Source: Paenibacillus pini JCM 16418 (GTDB lineage Bacteria; Bacillota; Bacilli; Paenibacillales; Paenibacillaceae). Taken from it: 64,000 nucleotides of DNA. A program made the translations under genes and the position numbers. The notes beneath the pieces were generated by a model. The model saw only the letters and a list, made by a program, of their open reading frames with translations, searched no databases and was not told the DNA's origin. The stretch lies in NCBI RefSeq assembly GCF_000576305.1, contig NZ_BAVZ01000006.1:186001-250000 (forward strand), in the 5' to 3' direction. This document shows positions 7,788-16,380 of the stretch, piece by piece. Position 1 is the stretch's first letter. Each line of letters opens with the position of its first letter.

Positions 7788-9146
7788 TTATTTTTTTAGA
7801 GCTCCGCGCAATGCGTCGCTTGCTTTCGTAATTGCATCAATCCATTGTTGTTCCGTCTTAGCTCCAGTTACTAGGGAGTCTACTGTACCAAATGTAGTAT
7901 CGGAAATGTTCACACCTTCAACAGAATCCGTTGTTGCAAATGCGCCCATAGATGCTTTTGCACCGTTGTCATAGATACTGTAGAAGAGCTTGTTATCGCC
8001 ATCCAACTTCTCAGACATGCCCTTAATAGGTTGAATTGCACCTACTTTTGCAAAAATGGCAGCAGCTTCATCAGAGTATAAGAAACTAATGAATTGCTTC
8101 GCTAGATCAGCATTTTGTGCTTTAGCAGGCACCCACATTTGCTCGAAGAACGTGTAGGAGTAACGATCGCCGCCTTCCTTCACAGCAGGAAGAGAGGTGA
8201 ATCCCCATTTAAAACCATCTGCGCGAGGAGCTTTGGCCATTTCGCCAACGACCCAAGTTCCGTTTGGCATAAAGAGTGCTTTGTTATCCAGAATAAGCTG
8301 TTGATTCTTCTGGAAGTTATCTTTATTTGCATTCGCAGGAACCGTTTTCTCCGTGTAGCTAGCAAGTTTAGTAATCAGGTCAAATGCTTGAGTTGCTTCC
8401 GGAGTCTGCCATACGCCTTCAGAGTAATTCATCGCTTTCGTGAAGAATTCTGGTCCGCCTACTTCGTTCAATAATGCATAGAAGAATGCATCGAAGTAAC
8501 CTGTAGTTGGGTAGGAGAATAGCGAGATGCCTTCAGCTTTAGCTTTGTCGCCAAGAGCCCACATTTCATCCCAAGTGGTCGGAACCTTCCATCCTTTTTG
8601 CTCGAATAGCCCGGCGTTATAGAAAAGTCCACATGGACTGTAGAACATCGGCATAAGGTAGGTCTTTCCATCGCTATATGGATTGGTAATTGTAGTGTCC
8701 GTGAATCCTGGAATAAGTTTGTCTTTTACGGTAACGCTTTCGCCAGGGATCTTCATGGAGAGTACATCGGTGAGATCCGTAAGGTTGTTATCCTTGATGA
8801 AGGTCTCCGTTAAGCCTTTCTTCTGCCCTACAGCCAGATGAATGACATCAGGGAAATCACCAGACTTCATAGTCGGACCAATGACATCTTCAATGTTCTT
8901 ATCGATTGTCATTTCGACCTTCACATTAGGAGTTGCTTTTTCAAACGCAGCACCAATCTCTTTCCAGACATCTGCGCCGTAAGCGGTTTCAAGAGCTGCA
9001 AATTTTAAAGTGCGTGTTTCAGCTGTAGGGGTAGTCGTAGTTGTAGAAGATGAATCCGTAGATGCTGGCGTGCTAGAATTGCTTGAGCAGGCAGTTAGGC
9101 CTAGTGTCATGGTTGCTGCAAGTGCAAGATTAATAATTTTTCTCAT
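7788..9146 (-). CDS. Sugar ABC transporter substrate-binding lipoprotein
   Basis: The 452-residue protein starts with a lipoprotein signal, MRKIINLALAATMTLGLTAC, whose cysteine at residue 20 would be lipidated, then a Ser/Thr-rich tether, then a family-1-type extracellular solute-binding fold (LKFAALETAYGADVWKEIG, DFPDVIHL, NGTWVVGEM). It is the external capture subunit of the importer formed with the two downstream permeases. AGGGAGG precedes the ATG. The operon ends in a GH112 phosphorylase, so the ligand is probably a galactosyl-hexosamine disaccharide or a related glycan fragment. It is divergent from an AraC regulator. Confidence 0.94.
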   Translation of the reverse strand: MRKIINLALAATMTLGLTACSSNSSTPASTDSSSTTTTTPTAETRTLKFAALETAYGADVWKEIGAAFEKATPNVKVEMTIDKNIEDVIGPTMKSGDFPDVIHLAVGQKKGLTETFIKDNNLTDLTDVLSMKIPGESVTVKDKLIPGFTDTTITNPYSDGKTYLMPMFYSPCGLFYNAGLFEQKGWKVPTTWDEMWALGDKAKAEGISLFSYPTTGYFDAFFYALLNEVGGPEFFTKAMNYSEGVWQTPEATQAFDLITKLASYTEKTVPANANKDNFQKNQQLILDNKALFMPNGTWVVGEMAKAPRADGFKWGFTSLPAVKEGGDRYSYTFFEQMWVPAKAQNADLAKQFISFLYSDEAAAIFAKVGAIQPIKGMSEKLDGDNKLFYSIYDNGAKASMGAFATTDSVEGVNISDTTFGTVDSLVTGAKTEQQWIDAITKASDALRGALKK

Positions 9147-9315
9147 CGTAAACCTCCCTAATTCATGCTTTACCTTTGATTTGTCTTTGGGTCACTTTCG
9201 TGGTAACCATCTATATGTATTGCTCTTTACACTCATTACATTATCTCAATAGCTCTTAAATGATCAACAGAGATGTTGCTATGGATTTTATGTATCTTGC
9301 TTTTTATTATATATT

Positions 9316-9344
9316 TTGATTCTGAGCTAATATGTTGCTATACT
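9316..9344 (+). promoter_or_regulatory. Probable sigma-A promoter of the araC-type gene
   Basis: TTGATT at 9316, a 17-base spacer and TATACT at 9339 with an upstream TG (extended -10) lie 38 bases before the regulator start. The 235-base divergent space 9147-9381 must also hold the operon promoter on the other strand, which I could not fix. Confidence 0.5.
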
Positions 9345-9381
9345 GCGGTTATATAATGGAAATTCGGCAGGACAACAGATC

Positions 9382-10335
9382 ATGTTGGAGAATGGTATTT
9401 GTGCATTAAGTTTACTTATGTTCAGTTCAGATATTCCGGGAAGGGATGGAGCTACTGTGGGAAATGTTCGACACCAACTGCCGGGAAAAAGTCGAAGGGA
9501 AAGTCTTGCTCGGCTTCTCTATGTAAGTTCTTCTATTTATGAAGGTGATTGGTTTAGCATTCGGCATACGCATTATTTCTCCGAGCTGTTCTATGTTCGC
9601 AGCGGACGGGGCGAATTCATTGTGGAGGACAAAACCTTTCCAGTGGGGAAGGACGATCTTGTGATTGTGAATCCTAATGTGGAGCATACTGAGGTATCCG
9701 TCACTAGCGACCCTTTGGAGTATGTTGTGCTGGGTGTCGAGGGACTGAGCTTTGATTTTGGTGATGAAATGAACCAGCGAAATTATGGCGTTAGCAACTA
9801 TCAAGATCATCGGGATGAGCTGTTATTCTACTTCAACGCTATGCTTCGTGAGACCGAAAGAAAAGAAGCGGATTACGAGGTGGTATGTCAGAATTTGCTT
9901 GAGGTGCTTTTGATTAGCCTGATGCGTAGTTCGGGTCGCCCTTTTTCGGTCGTTGCGACTCAAAAAGCGAATAAGGAATGCGTTCGCGTGAAGAGGTATA
10001 TTGACTCCAATTTTGCGGATGAGATTTCATTGGATAAACTAGCGGATATGGCTCATATCAGCAAGTATTATTTAGCACATACTTTCGCAAAGAGTTATGG
10101 GATGTCACCGATCAGCTATTTAAATGAAATTCGGATTCGCGCTTGCAAAGAGCTGCTGGAGTCTACGGACCTTTCGATTTCTGAGATTGCGCAGACGGCG
10201 GGCTTTTCTTCTCAGAGCTATTTCTCCCAGAGCTTCCGTCGAAACAGTGGGTTAACTCCAAATGATTATAGACGTCAGATTAAGAATCGCACTGTCGATG
10301 ATACGGAGCTTGCTACAAAGGATGCCGAGACATAA
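9382..10335 (+). CDS. AraC-family transcriptional regulator
   Basis: A 317-residue regulator with an N-terminal cupin sensor (H-x-H-x-x-x-E-like pattern in IRHTHYFSELFYVRSGRG) and a C-terminal pair of helix-turn-helix motifs (DEISLDKLADMAHISKYYL and LSISEIAQTAGFSSQSYFSQ). It is divergent from the sugar-binding-protein operon, so control of that operon in response to the sugar or its phosphate is the natural inference. The ATG at 9382 has only a weak CAGGA site, and no better start is in frame nearby. Gene order and the domain pair are typical of sugar regulators in Paenibacillus. Confidence 0.92.
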   Translation: MLENGICALSLLMFSSDIPGRDGATVGNVRHQLPGKSRRESLARLLYVSSSIYEGDWFSIRHTHYFSELFYVRSGRGEFIVEDKTFPVGKDDLVIVNPNVEHTEVSVTSDPLEYVVLGVEGLSFDFGDEMNQRNYGVSNYQDHRDELLFYFNAMLRETERKEADYEVVCQNLLEVLLISLMRSSGRPFSVVATQKANKECVRVKRYIDSNFADEISLDKLADMAHISKYYLAHTFAKSYGMSPISYLNEIRIRACKELLESTDLSISEIAQTAGFSSQSYFSQSFRRNSGLTPNDYRRQIKNRTVDDTELATKDAET

Positions 10336-10359
10336 TTAGGGAAATCCCTTAAAAATCAG

Positions 10360-10387
10360 TTGATTTTTGCTGAGAATGTAGTAAAAT
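10360..10387 (+). promoter_or_regulatory. Probable tRNA-Leu promoter
   Basis: TTGATT at 10360, a 16-base spacer and TAAAAT at 10382 end 33 bases before the tRNA. The -35 overlaps a perfect small dyad (AAAAATCA/TGATTTTT, 10351-10368) that might also end the araC-type transcript. Confidence 0.5.
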
Positions 10388-10419
10388 AGTAATTACGGAC
10401 TTACATCCGTTCCTGATGC

Positions 10420-10499
10420 GCGCGTATGGCGGAATTGGCAGACGCACTAGACTTAGGATCTAGCGGGGAACCGTGGGGGTTCAAGTCCCTCTACGCGCA
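10420..10499 (+). tRNA. tRNA-Leu (anticodon TAG)
   Basis: The acceptor stem GCGCGTA pairs with TACGCGC. The anticodon stem CTAGA/TCTAG encloses the loop CTTAGGA, giving anticodon TAG. A long variable arm (CGG...CCG), as in type II tRNAs, and a T-arm with TTCAAGT complete the gene. The CCA end is not encoded. The apparent reading frame MAELADALDLGSS through this stretch is the familiar spurious translation of a tRNA-Leu. Confidence 0.97.
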
Positions 10500-10510
10500 T
10501 TACAATGAAA

Positions 10511-10545
10511 GAAGCCATCTCAATACGTTGAGATGGCTTCTTTTT
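10511..10545 (+). terminator. Terminator of tRNA-Leu
   Basis: Stem GAAGCCATCTCAA / TTGAGATGGCTTC with a TACG loop followed by TTTTT, starting 11 bases after the tRNA. Confidence 0.93.
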
Positions 10546-10656
10546 GTACACAACAGCAGCAATATAAACGAAATAGGGTTGTACACTTGGAATATATCCA
10601 AATGCACGGGCCCTATTTTTTCATAAATCTCTATTTTCTCATTTAGTATATGATCT

Positions 10657-11664
10657 CTATTTTTTAAGTAACAAATACATAAAGTAAGGTGCACCAATGA
10701 TCGCAACCATAATGCCTGCGGCGATACCATCGGGATCCACTAAATTGCGACCCACGGTATCGGCAAGTAAGAGCAGCCATCCACCAATGAGGATCGAGAC
10801 CGGAATGAATAATTGATTCCTTGGCCCAACCAGAGCCTTAGCCATATGCGGAGCCATCAGTCCGACAAACGCGATTCCGCCTGTGACAGAGACCGCTGCC
10901 GCAGCAAGGGCCACAGCTGTTAGAAGCATAATGATCCGTTCTTTTTCCACAGATACGCCAACGCCGATGGCTACAGGTTCATTCAGTCCGAGTAGATTGA
11001 GACGGTTGGCTCTGTACAGCGTAAAAGGAATGAGCACAATAAGCCACGGTAGAATCGCCCAGATAAAAGGCCAGTCCGTTCCCCAAATATTCCCGGCTAA
11101 CCATTTGGAAATGAAATCGACCTTCTCCCGTTCCGTGGAAGAGATAATGACAATCATGACTCCAGACAGGGCCATAGAGAACCCGACCCCGGTTAGTACT
11201 AAGCGCACAGGTTGAAGTCCGTTTGTTTTGCTGTATGAGAACAGATAAATCAGACCTGCTGTAATTAAAGCACCTATGAATGCAATGATCGGAAGCATAT
11301 AAGCAAACGAACCTGCATCGATGGGGAAAAATAAGAAGAACACGGCAATAGCAACGCCGGCGCCTGAATTTATACCGATAATGCCTGGATCTGCTAGATC
11401 ATTACGCGTGATTCCCTGTAAAATAGCTCCTGATAGAGCAAGCGCCATTCCAGCTAAGAGCGTAATAATCATTCGTGGCAGACGAACGGAGAATAGTACG
11501 AAATGCTCTTTGAAATCACCGTGTCCCAGCAAGGTAGGAAGCAGTCTGCTGTAAGATAAGGATGAATAACCAATGCCCATGCCGATAATGACGGTTACGA
11601 TAATGAGTGCCAGCAAGACGACTAGAACAATCCGTTGTTTACGGATGATAGACGGATGAATCAT
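10657..11664 (-). CDS. fhuG: Iron-hydroxamate ABC transporter permease FhuG-like
   Basis: A 335-residue FecCD-family membrane protein with about nine or ten helices, the conserved RLPRMIITLLAGMALALSGA entry, GITRNDLADPGIIGINSGAG, and the ATPase-contact region GLMAPHMAKALVGPRN. It is the last gene of the siderophore operon, and its start overlaps the preceding permease stop by four bases. The pair of permeases with a FhuD-like binding protein matches the fhuBG arrangement. The substrate name is inferred from the binding protein. Intact. Confidence 0.92.
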   Translation of the reverse strand: MIHPSIIRKQRIVLVVLLALIIVTVIIGMGIGYSSLSYSRLLPTLLGHGDFKEHFVLFSVRLPRMIITLLAGMALALSGAILQGITRNDLADPGIIGINSGAGVAIAVFFLFFPIDAGSFAYMLPIIAFIGALITAGLIYLFSYSKTNGLQPVRLVLTGVGFSMALSGVMIVIISSTEREKVDFISKWLAGNIWGTDWPFIWAILPWLIVLIPFTLYRANRLNLLGLNEPVAIGVGVSVEKERIIMLLTAVALAAAAVSVTGGIAFVGLMAPHMAKALVGPRNQLFIPVSILIGGWLLLLADTVGRNLVDPDGIAAGIMVAIIGAPYFMYLLLKK

Positions 11665-12670
11665 GAGAAGGCTTTTCCTCCTTTACGAACAATAATCAGG
11701 AAGAAAGGTAATCCAACCATAGCCACAATCGCAGCCACAGGCGTTTCATATGGCGCATTGATGGTTCGTCCAAGCGTATCAGCTAGCATCATGAATGCAC
11801 CGCCAACGATGGCCGACATCGGAATAATAAAGCGATAATCGGTACCTACGATGGCCCGAACAATATGTGGAATCATAAGGCCGATAAAGGCCATATTCCC
11901 AACTAGAGCAACTGAAGCTCCTGCCAGCAAAATAATCACGACAAACAGAATCGCCTTAACCCGGCCCGTTTTCTGTCCGAGTCCTACCGCTACCTCTTCA
12001 CTTAAGCTTAGAATGGTCAATTGTTTAGATAGAATAAGAGAAATAATGGTCCCTATGATGATAAAAGGAATAATGATTTTGAGCTGGCTCCAGGATGTGC
12101 CAATAATCCCTCCTGAGGTCCACATGGACACATCTTTGGAGATTTTGAAGTAGAGGCAGTACCTTCAGCTATCGCATGTAGGAACGCCGATACTGCTGCA
12201 CCAGCTAATACGATACGAAGCGGGGAGAAGCCCCCTCTACGCATCGAACCGAGCCCAAATACCATCGCTGCACCAACCGCTGCTCCAATGAAGCAGGCAA
12301 TCATAATACCGAAGTATCCTGCTGAGGGAATAAAAGCAATCGCAATCGCCAGAGCCGCGTTGGCTCCAGCCGTTAGGCCAAGGAGTCCCGGATCAGCTAA
12401 AGGATTACGAGTCATGCCCTGCATAATCGCCCCGGAGACTGCTAATGAAGCTCCGACGAAGATAGCTGCGACTTCACGTGGGAAACGGATTTCACGAATA
12501 ATAGACAGTATATCTCCGGTATCATGAGATGTGAGGGCGAGCCACACATCTTTAACGGTAGTATCGGCTGCACCGAAGATCATTGCGAGAATGAAGATAC
12601 CTATAAATAAGACAATGCCAGTGACGAGTTTATAACCGAATGGAATAACACGTTTATCTTGGGCACTCAT
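11661..12670 (-). CDS. fhuB: Iron-hydroxamate ABC transporter permease FhuB-like (frameshifted)
   Basis: The first FecCD-type permease of the operon. The N-terminal part (FPREVAAIFVGASLAVSGAI, MTRNPLADPGLLGL) reads in one frame to about 12156. The C-terminal part (VSMWTSGGIIGTSW to the end, with GLMIPHIVRAIVG) reads in another. The coding strand has ACTGCCTC where ACTGGCCTC would give the continuous EGTGLYFKISKDVSMW. With one base restored the protein is 336 residues, as expected. The ATG directly follows the binding-protein stop (TAAATG). One missing base in a GG pair suggests a sequence error rather than true loss, because both flanking genes are intact. Confidence 0.88.
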
Positions 12671-13606
12671 TTACTCACCGAGAAAGCTTTTAATAAAGAA
12701 GTCTAGTTGGTAATCTAACGTCATGGCATCGTTGAAATAGAATTCTTTGGAATTCGCTTCAAATACATGATTATTCTTCACGGCTGGGATGTTCTTATAC
12801 GTTTGCGTTTGCTGGAATGAATTATCGGTATCAGAGCTCTTGCTGAAGACCAAATAATCGCCTGCATATTGCGGAAGAACTTCCAGTGATAGTGCATAGT
12901 ATCCTTCCTTCGAAGTCATTTCTTTGACCTTCTTAGGCATAGCCAGCTTCATTTCTTGATAGAGAATTTCGGTACCACGGCCCCAGTTATCACCAAAGAC
13001 ATACATTTGTTTGTCGAAGTTTTCAATAACAGAAACCGTTGCGTTCTCACCAATTTTAGCTTTAATATCTTCGCCAGCCTTGTGTGCGCGTTTCTTAAAG
13101 TCATCAATCCACGCTTGTGCTGCTTTCTCTTTGTTCAATAGCTTGCCGATTTCCAAGTGCTGCGTTAAATAATCAACTTTTCCGTACGTATATGTAACCG
13201 TAGGAGCAATTTGTTTCAATTTGTCTACGTTCTTGCTATTGGATAGGCCAATAATAAGATCTGGTTTAAGTTCAATAATCTTCTCCAAGCTCTCGTCAGA
13301 TACCTCTTGCACATCCTTCAATGCCGTAAAGCGAGGATTGCTCTTAGCCCAAGAGTCTACGCCGACTATGGGAACACCTAGCGATAGAACGTCACCTGCA
13401 TAAGTACCAAGCACAACTACACGTTTAGGATCTGCTGGCACCACGACAGGGCCATTCTCAGATTGATAGGTAATGGTGGTAGGTTTGCTTTCTGTTGCCT
13501 TAGCAGGAGTAGTGGCTTCTTTATCTTTCTCAGCGGTGTTTCCGCTATTACAGCCACTGATGGTTAGTACGATAAGTAGCATAAGTGGAATCATTCGTTT
13601 TAACAT
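12671..13606 (-). CDS. fhuD: Iron-hydroxamate substrate-binding lipoprotein FhuD-like
   Basis: A 311-residue lipoprotein (signal with LTISGC, cysteine 19) carrying a class-III siderophore-binding fold: [53 protein letters not shown] and [13 protein letters not shown]. These segments resemble the hydroxamate-siderophore proteins of Bacillus, the basis for the FhuD name. The gene start overlaps the end of the ATPase gene, and the first permease starts immediately after the stop, so the four genes are translationally coupled. A Fur box lies upstream of the operon, so expression under iron starvation is expected. Confidence 0.92.
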   Translation of the reverse strand: MLKRMIPLMLLIVLTISGCNSGNTAEKDKEATTPAKATESKPTTITYQSENGPVVVPADPKRVVVLGTYAGDVLSLGVPIVGVDSWAKSNPRFTALKDVQEVSDESLEKIIELKPDLIIGLSNSKNVDKLKQIAPTVTYTYGKVDYLTQHLEIGKLLNKEKAAQAWIDDFKKRAHKAGEDIKAKIGENATVSVIENFDKQMYVFGDNWGRGTEILYQEMKLAMPKKVKEMTSKEGYYALSLEVLPQYAGDYLVFSKSSDTDNSFQQTQTYKNIPAVKNNHVFEANSKEFYFNDAMTLDYQLDFFIKSFLGE

Positions 13607-14402
13607 TTAATTAGTTCGCCCCTTAATAGGTTGTATGTAACACACATCGGTTTATTGGTTCGTGGATCGAGGCCGATCTCAGCATCAATATTGAATACCT
13701 CTTTAAGTACATCATGTGTAATGACCTCTTCACAGCTACCGGCTTTAACCACTTCGCCATCTTTCATGGCAATAATGTAGTCGGCGAAACGTGCGGCTTG
13801 ATTCAGATCATGCAGTACCATCACGATGGTGCGTTCTTGTTCTCGATTCAGCTTTTGCAAAAGTTCCAGTACCTCTAATTGATGCGCTAGATCCAAATAG
13901 GTCGTTGGCTCATCTAAGAAAATGATTTCGGTCTCTTGCGCGAGAGCCATTGCAATCCATACCCGTTGTCTCTGTCCACCCGATAGGCATCGACAGGCCG
14001 ATATTTAAAATCTTTCGTTCCGGTTACTTCGAGAGCCCAGTCGATGACTTCGAAATCCTTTTTGGATAAGCGCCCAAATCCCTTTTGGTAGGGGAAACGG
14101 CCATAGGATACAAGTTCACCAACGGTTAAACCGCTTGCACTTTCAGGCGTCTGTGGAAGAATAGCCATTTTCCGAGCAAGAAGCTTCGTGCTTGCTTTCG
14201 ATATATCTGAACCATCGAGAATGATGGAACCGGATTGATGCGAAATAATTCGAGTGGTTGCTTTGAGCAGAGTGGACTTCCCGCAACCATTGGCTCCGAT
14301 GATGGTGGTGATTTGTTTGTCAGGAATCTCAGCGCTGAGATTTTTCACAATTAAGCGTTCACCATACCCAATGTTAAGATCATCTGTATATAAGCGAGCC
14401 AT
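13600..14402 (-). CDS. fhuC: Iron-hydroxamate ABC transporter ATPase FhuC-like (frameshifted)
   Basis: The nucleotide-binding subunit of the siderophore importer. Walker A (GANGCGKST, about residue 36) and the Q-loop (AILPQTPE) are in the first frame. The ABC signature LSGGQRQR, Walker B (IIFLDEP) and the switch histidine ([14 protein letters not shown]) are in the second. At about 13987 the coding strand reads GATGCCTATCGG where GATGCCCTATCGG joins RPVDA to LSGGQ. One restored C gives 267 residues, the family norm. It leads the operon, 35 bases downstream of a perfect Fur box. As printed, the gene would lack a functional ATPase, disabling the importer; the pattern of identical single losses elsewhere argues for an error in the sequence. 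Confidence 0.9.
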
Positions 14403-14436
14403 AGGTAACCTCCAATGTATATATTTTTCTTAATTA

Positions 14437-14455
14437 ACTGATAATGATTATCAGT
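14437..14455. promoter_or_regulatory. Fur box upstream of fhuCDBG
   Basis: ACTGATAATGATTATCAGT is a perfect 9-1-9 palindrome and contains the classic TGATAATNATTATCA Fur core. It lies just downstream of the predicted operon promoter, a position where bound Fur-Fe(II) would block transcription. Confidence 0.92.
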
Positions 14456-14469
14456 TTCAGTACTTTACA

Positions 14470-14498
14470 ACTTTAAATCCAAGTAAAGAAGTTGTCAA
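14470..14498 (-). promoter_or_regulatory. Probable promoter of the fhu operon
   Basis: On the minus strand TTGACA (14498-14493), 17 bases, then TAAAGT (14475-14470), followed by the Fur box 14 bases downstream. Confidence 0.55.
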
Positions 14499-14512
14499 TC
14501 CCAATTTAAAGA

Positions 14513-14541
14513 TTGTAAGATAAAGCAAAACGTCGTATATT
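14513..14541 (+). promoter_or_regulatory. Probable promoter of the NADP reductase gene
   Basis: TTGTAA at 14513, a 17-base spacer and TATATT at 14536, with a Fur box starting two bases downstream. Confidence 0.5.
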
Positions 14542-14543
14542 TA

Positions 14544-14562
14544 ATTGAGAATGATAATCAAT
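14544..14562. promoter_or_regulatory. Second Fur box, before the reductase gene
   Basis: ATTGAGAATGATAATCAAT matches the 9-1-9 Fur pattern at seven of nine paired positions and resembles the Bacillus Fur consensus. It overlaps the likely transcription start of the reductase gene. Confidence 0.8.
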
Positions 14563-14591
14563 CACAGTTGATTGCAGGGAGTGAATGTACA

Positions 14592-15641
14592 ATGAATGAA
14601 CTGGAATGTTATGACGTGACGGTAATTGGAGGAGGTCCGGCAGGACTGTACTCTGCTTTTTATAGTGGACTTCGTGAAATGAAGACGAAGATTATTGAGT
14701 ATCAACCACAGCTCGGCGGCAAGATTCATGTATACCCGGAGAAGATGATTTGGGATGTAGGCGGACATACGCCACTTCCGGGAGAGCAACTTATTGAGAA
14801 GCTTGTGGAGCAAGGATTAACCTTTAATCCAGAAGTTGTCTTGAATGAGAAAGTTGAATCCATTACTCGGAATGCAGAAGGTATCTTTATATTAGAAGGA
14901 TCTTCAGGTCAGAAGCATTACTCTAAAACAGTCATTGTAGCCGTAGGCGGGGGCATACTAAATCCTCAAAAGCTCAAGATCGAAGGCGCAGAACGCTATG
15001 AAGTATCTAATTTAAATTACACCGTGAAATCCCTGAAACGTTTCAAGGATAAGACGGTTATTATATCGGGCGGCGGCAACTCAGCGATTGATTGGGCCAA
15101 TGAATTAGAGTCCATTGCTGGGACAGTGTATCTTACATATAGAAAAGACGACTTGGCTGGGCATGAAGCTCAGGCGACACAGCTGAAGAATAGCTCGGTG
15201 GTCTGTTATTTCAACACCTCAATTACCAAGCTGATTGCTTCTGCGAGCCATGATGCAATTGAGCATGTGGCCCTGACGAATCATGAAACTGGCGAGGTTA
15301 CATATCTACCTATTGATGAGGTGATCATTAATCACGGATATGAACGCGACATGACATTACTTGCAAATAGTGAGCTGGATATCCAGGTTGCAGACGATTA
15401 TTATATTGCGGGTAGCGCAGCTAGTGAATCGTCCATCGAGGGTCTGTATGCGGCAGGAGATATCCTAAATCACGAGGGCAAGGTACATCTCATCGCAGGT
15501 GCCTTCCAGGATGCAGCCAATGCCGTAAACAAAGCCAAGCTGTACATTCAGCCTGAAGCGAGTAAGGTCGCTATGGTGTCCTCGCATAATGAGTTATTCA
15601 AGAATCGTAATCGCGAGCTTGTGAAACAACTCATGCGATAA
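14592..15641 (+). CDS. Ferredoxin/flavodoxin-NADP+ reductase (thioredoxin-reductase-like)
   Basis: A 349-residue FAD/NAD(P) flavoprotein of the YumC type. The FAD-binding GGGPAGLY lies near the N-terminus, QLGGKIHVYPEKMIWDVGG follows, a second Rossmann motif GGGNSAIDWA binds NADPH, and GLYAAGDILNHEGKVHLI closes the FAD site. There is no CxxC redox pair, unlike thioredoxin reductase. ATG 14592 has AGGGAGTG at ideal spacing; an upstream TTG at 14568 has no site. Two genes of iron uptake face it and both sides carry Fur boxes. It probably supplies electrons to a ferredoxin or flavodoxin, or reductively frees iron from imported siderophore. A terminator follows. Confidence 0.9.
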   Translation: MNELECYDVTVIGGGPAGLYSAFYSGLREMKTKIIEYQPQLGGKIHVYPEKMIWDVGGHTPLPGEQLIEKLVEQGLTFNPEVVLNEKVESITRNAEGIFILEGSSGQKHYSKTVIVAVGGGILNPQKLKIEGAERYEVSNLNYTVKSLKRFKDKTVIISGGGNSAIDWANELESIAGTVYLTYRKDDLAGHEAQATQLKNSSVVCYFNTSITKLIASASHDAIEHVALTNHETGEVTYLPIDEVIINHGYERDMTLLANSELDIQVADDYYIAGSAASESSIEGLYAAGDILNHEGKVHLIAGAFQDAANAVNKAKLYIQPEASKVAMVSSHNELFKNRNRELVKQLMR

Positions 15642-15656
15642 AGAATTTAGATACGC

Positions 15657-15693
15657 AATAAACCCTGTACGCCATGTACGGGGTTTATTTTTC
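15657..15693 (+). terminator. Terminator after the NADP reductase gene
   Basis: Stem AATAAACCCTGTAC / GTACGGGGTTTATT around GCCAT, followed by a T-rich tail. Confidence 0.9.
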
Positions 15694-15750
15694 GTTGGAT
15701 GAATGAATGGTGACTGTGAAATAACTTCAAAAGATTATATAGTGAATGGA

Positions 15751-15780
15751 AATACGAATACGAATACGAATAAGAATAAG
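15751..15780. repeat. Hexanucleotide tandem repeat (AATACG/AATAAG x5)
   Basis: Five consecutive six-base units: three AATACG and two AATAAG. They end 38 bases before the start of the guanylate-kinase-like gene, inside its probable promoter or leader region. Confidence 0.9.
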
Positions 15781-15817
15781 ATTGTTTATGTTTTGAGCCT
15801 ATGTTATGGAGGTTATT

Positions 15818-16372
15818 ATGTCTTTATCACTTGTTGTACTACAAGGTCCTAGTGCCTCAGGAAAGAGCTGGGTGCAATCTGAGCTAGGCATACCCCGAAT
15901 TATTACATGCACTTCACGCACGCCTCGTACGGGCGAGATGGATGGAGTAGATTATTATTTTAAGACAAGAGCTGAACTCCAGCAGATGTATGAACAAGGC
16001 GACATGATTGAAATGACGGAATATCACGGAAATCTATATGGAACTTCCACACAGATTATCCAAGATGTCATTGATAAATCAGAAATACGGTCGATTATTA
16101 TGGATGATGCGGGCGCCAGAAAAATCAAGCATCTATTCCGCGATCGGGTGCTATGGATTGGTGTTAAGGCCAGCAGGAAGGATTGTGAGGACCGTTTATT
16201 AGCTCGCGCACAACGTGCTGAGGAAGTAGAAGAGCGCCTGAGCTCATTTGAAGTGGAAATCGAGGCATTATCCGACTGCGACATCATTATGAATAATACA
16301 GATGAGAACCGTGGAAATATGGACACCATTGTGGAATTCCTCCGAGAGGGGCTCACGAATAGGAAAGGGTAG
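15818..16372 (+). CDS. Guanylate kinase-like protein
   Basis: A 184-residue P-loop nucleotide kinase. GPSASGKS (from about residue 10) is the P-loop. TCTSRTPRTGEMDGVDYYF is the classic GMP-binding signature of guanylate kinases, and YGT follows as in the family. The lid and C-terminal half are more divergent than in housekeeping Gmk, so this is probably a second copy with a specialised or altered substrate. GGAGG five bases before the ATG at 15818 decides the start over an in-frame ATG at 15806. The next gene, an alpha/beta hydrolase, begins nine bases after its stop, so they form a small operon. A hexanucleotide repeat lies upstream. Confidence 0.85.
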   Translation: MSLSLVVLQGPSASGKSWVQSELGIPRIITCTSRTPRTGEMDGVDYYFKTRAELQQMYEQGDMIEMTEYHGNLYGTSTQIIQDVIDKSEIRSIIMDDAGARKIKHLFRDRVLWIGVKASRKDCEDRLLARAQRAEEVEERLSSFEVEIEALSDCDIIMNNTDENRGNMDTIVEFLREGLTNRKG

Positions 16373-16380
16373 GTCACAAC

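Noticed and set aside
10426..10626. Open frame MAELADALDLGSS and onward on the plus strand
   Set aside because: It is the translation of the tRNA-Leu gene and its terminator, a well-known artefact.
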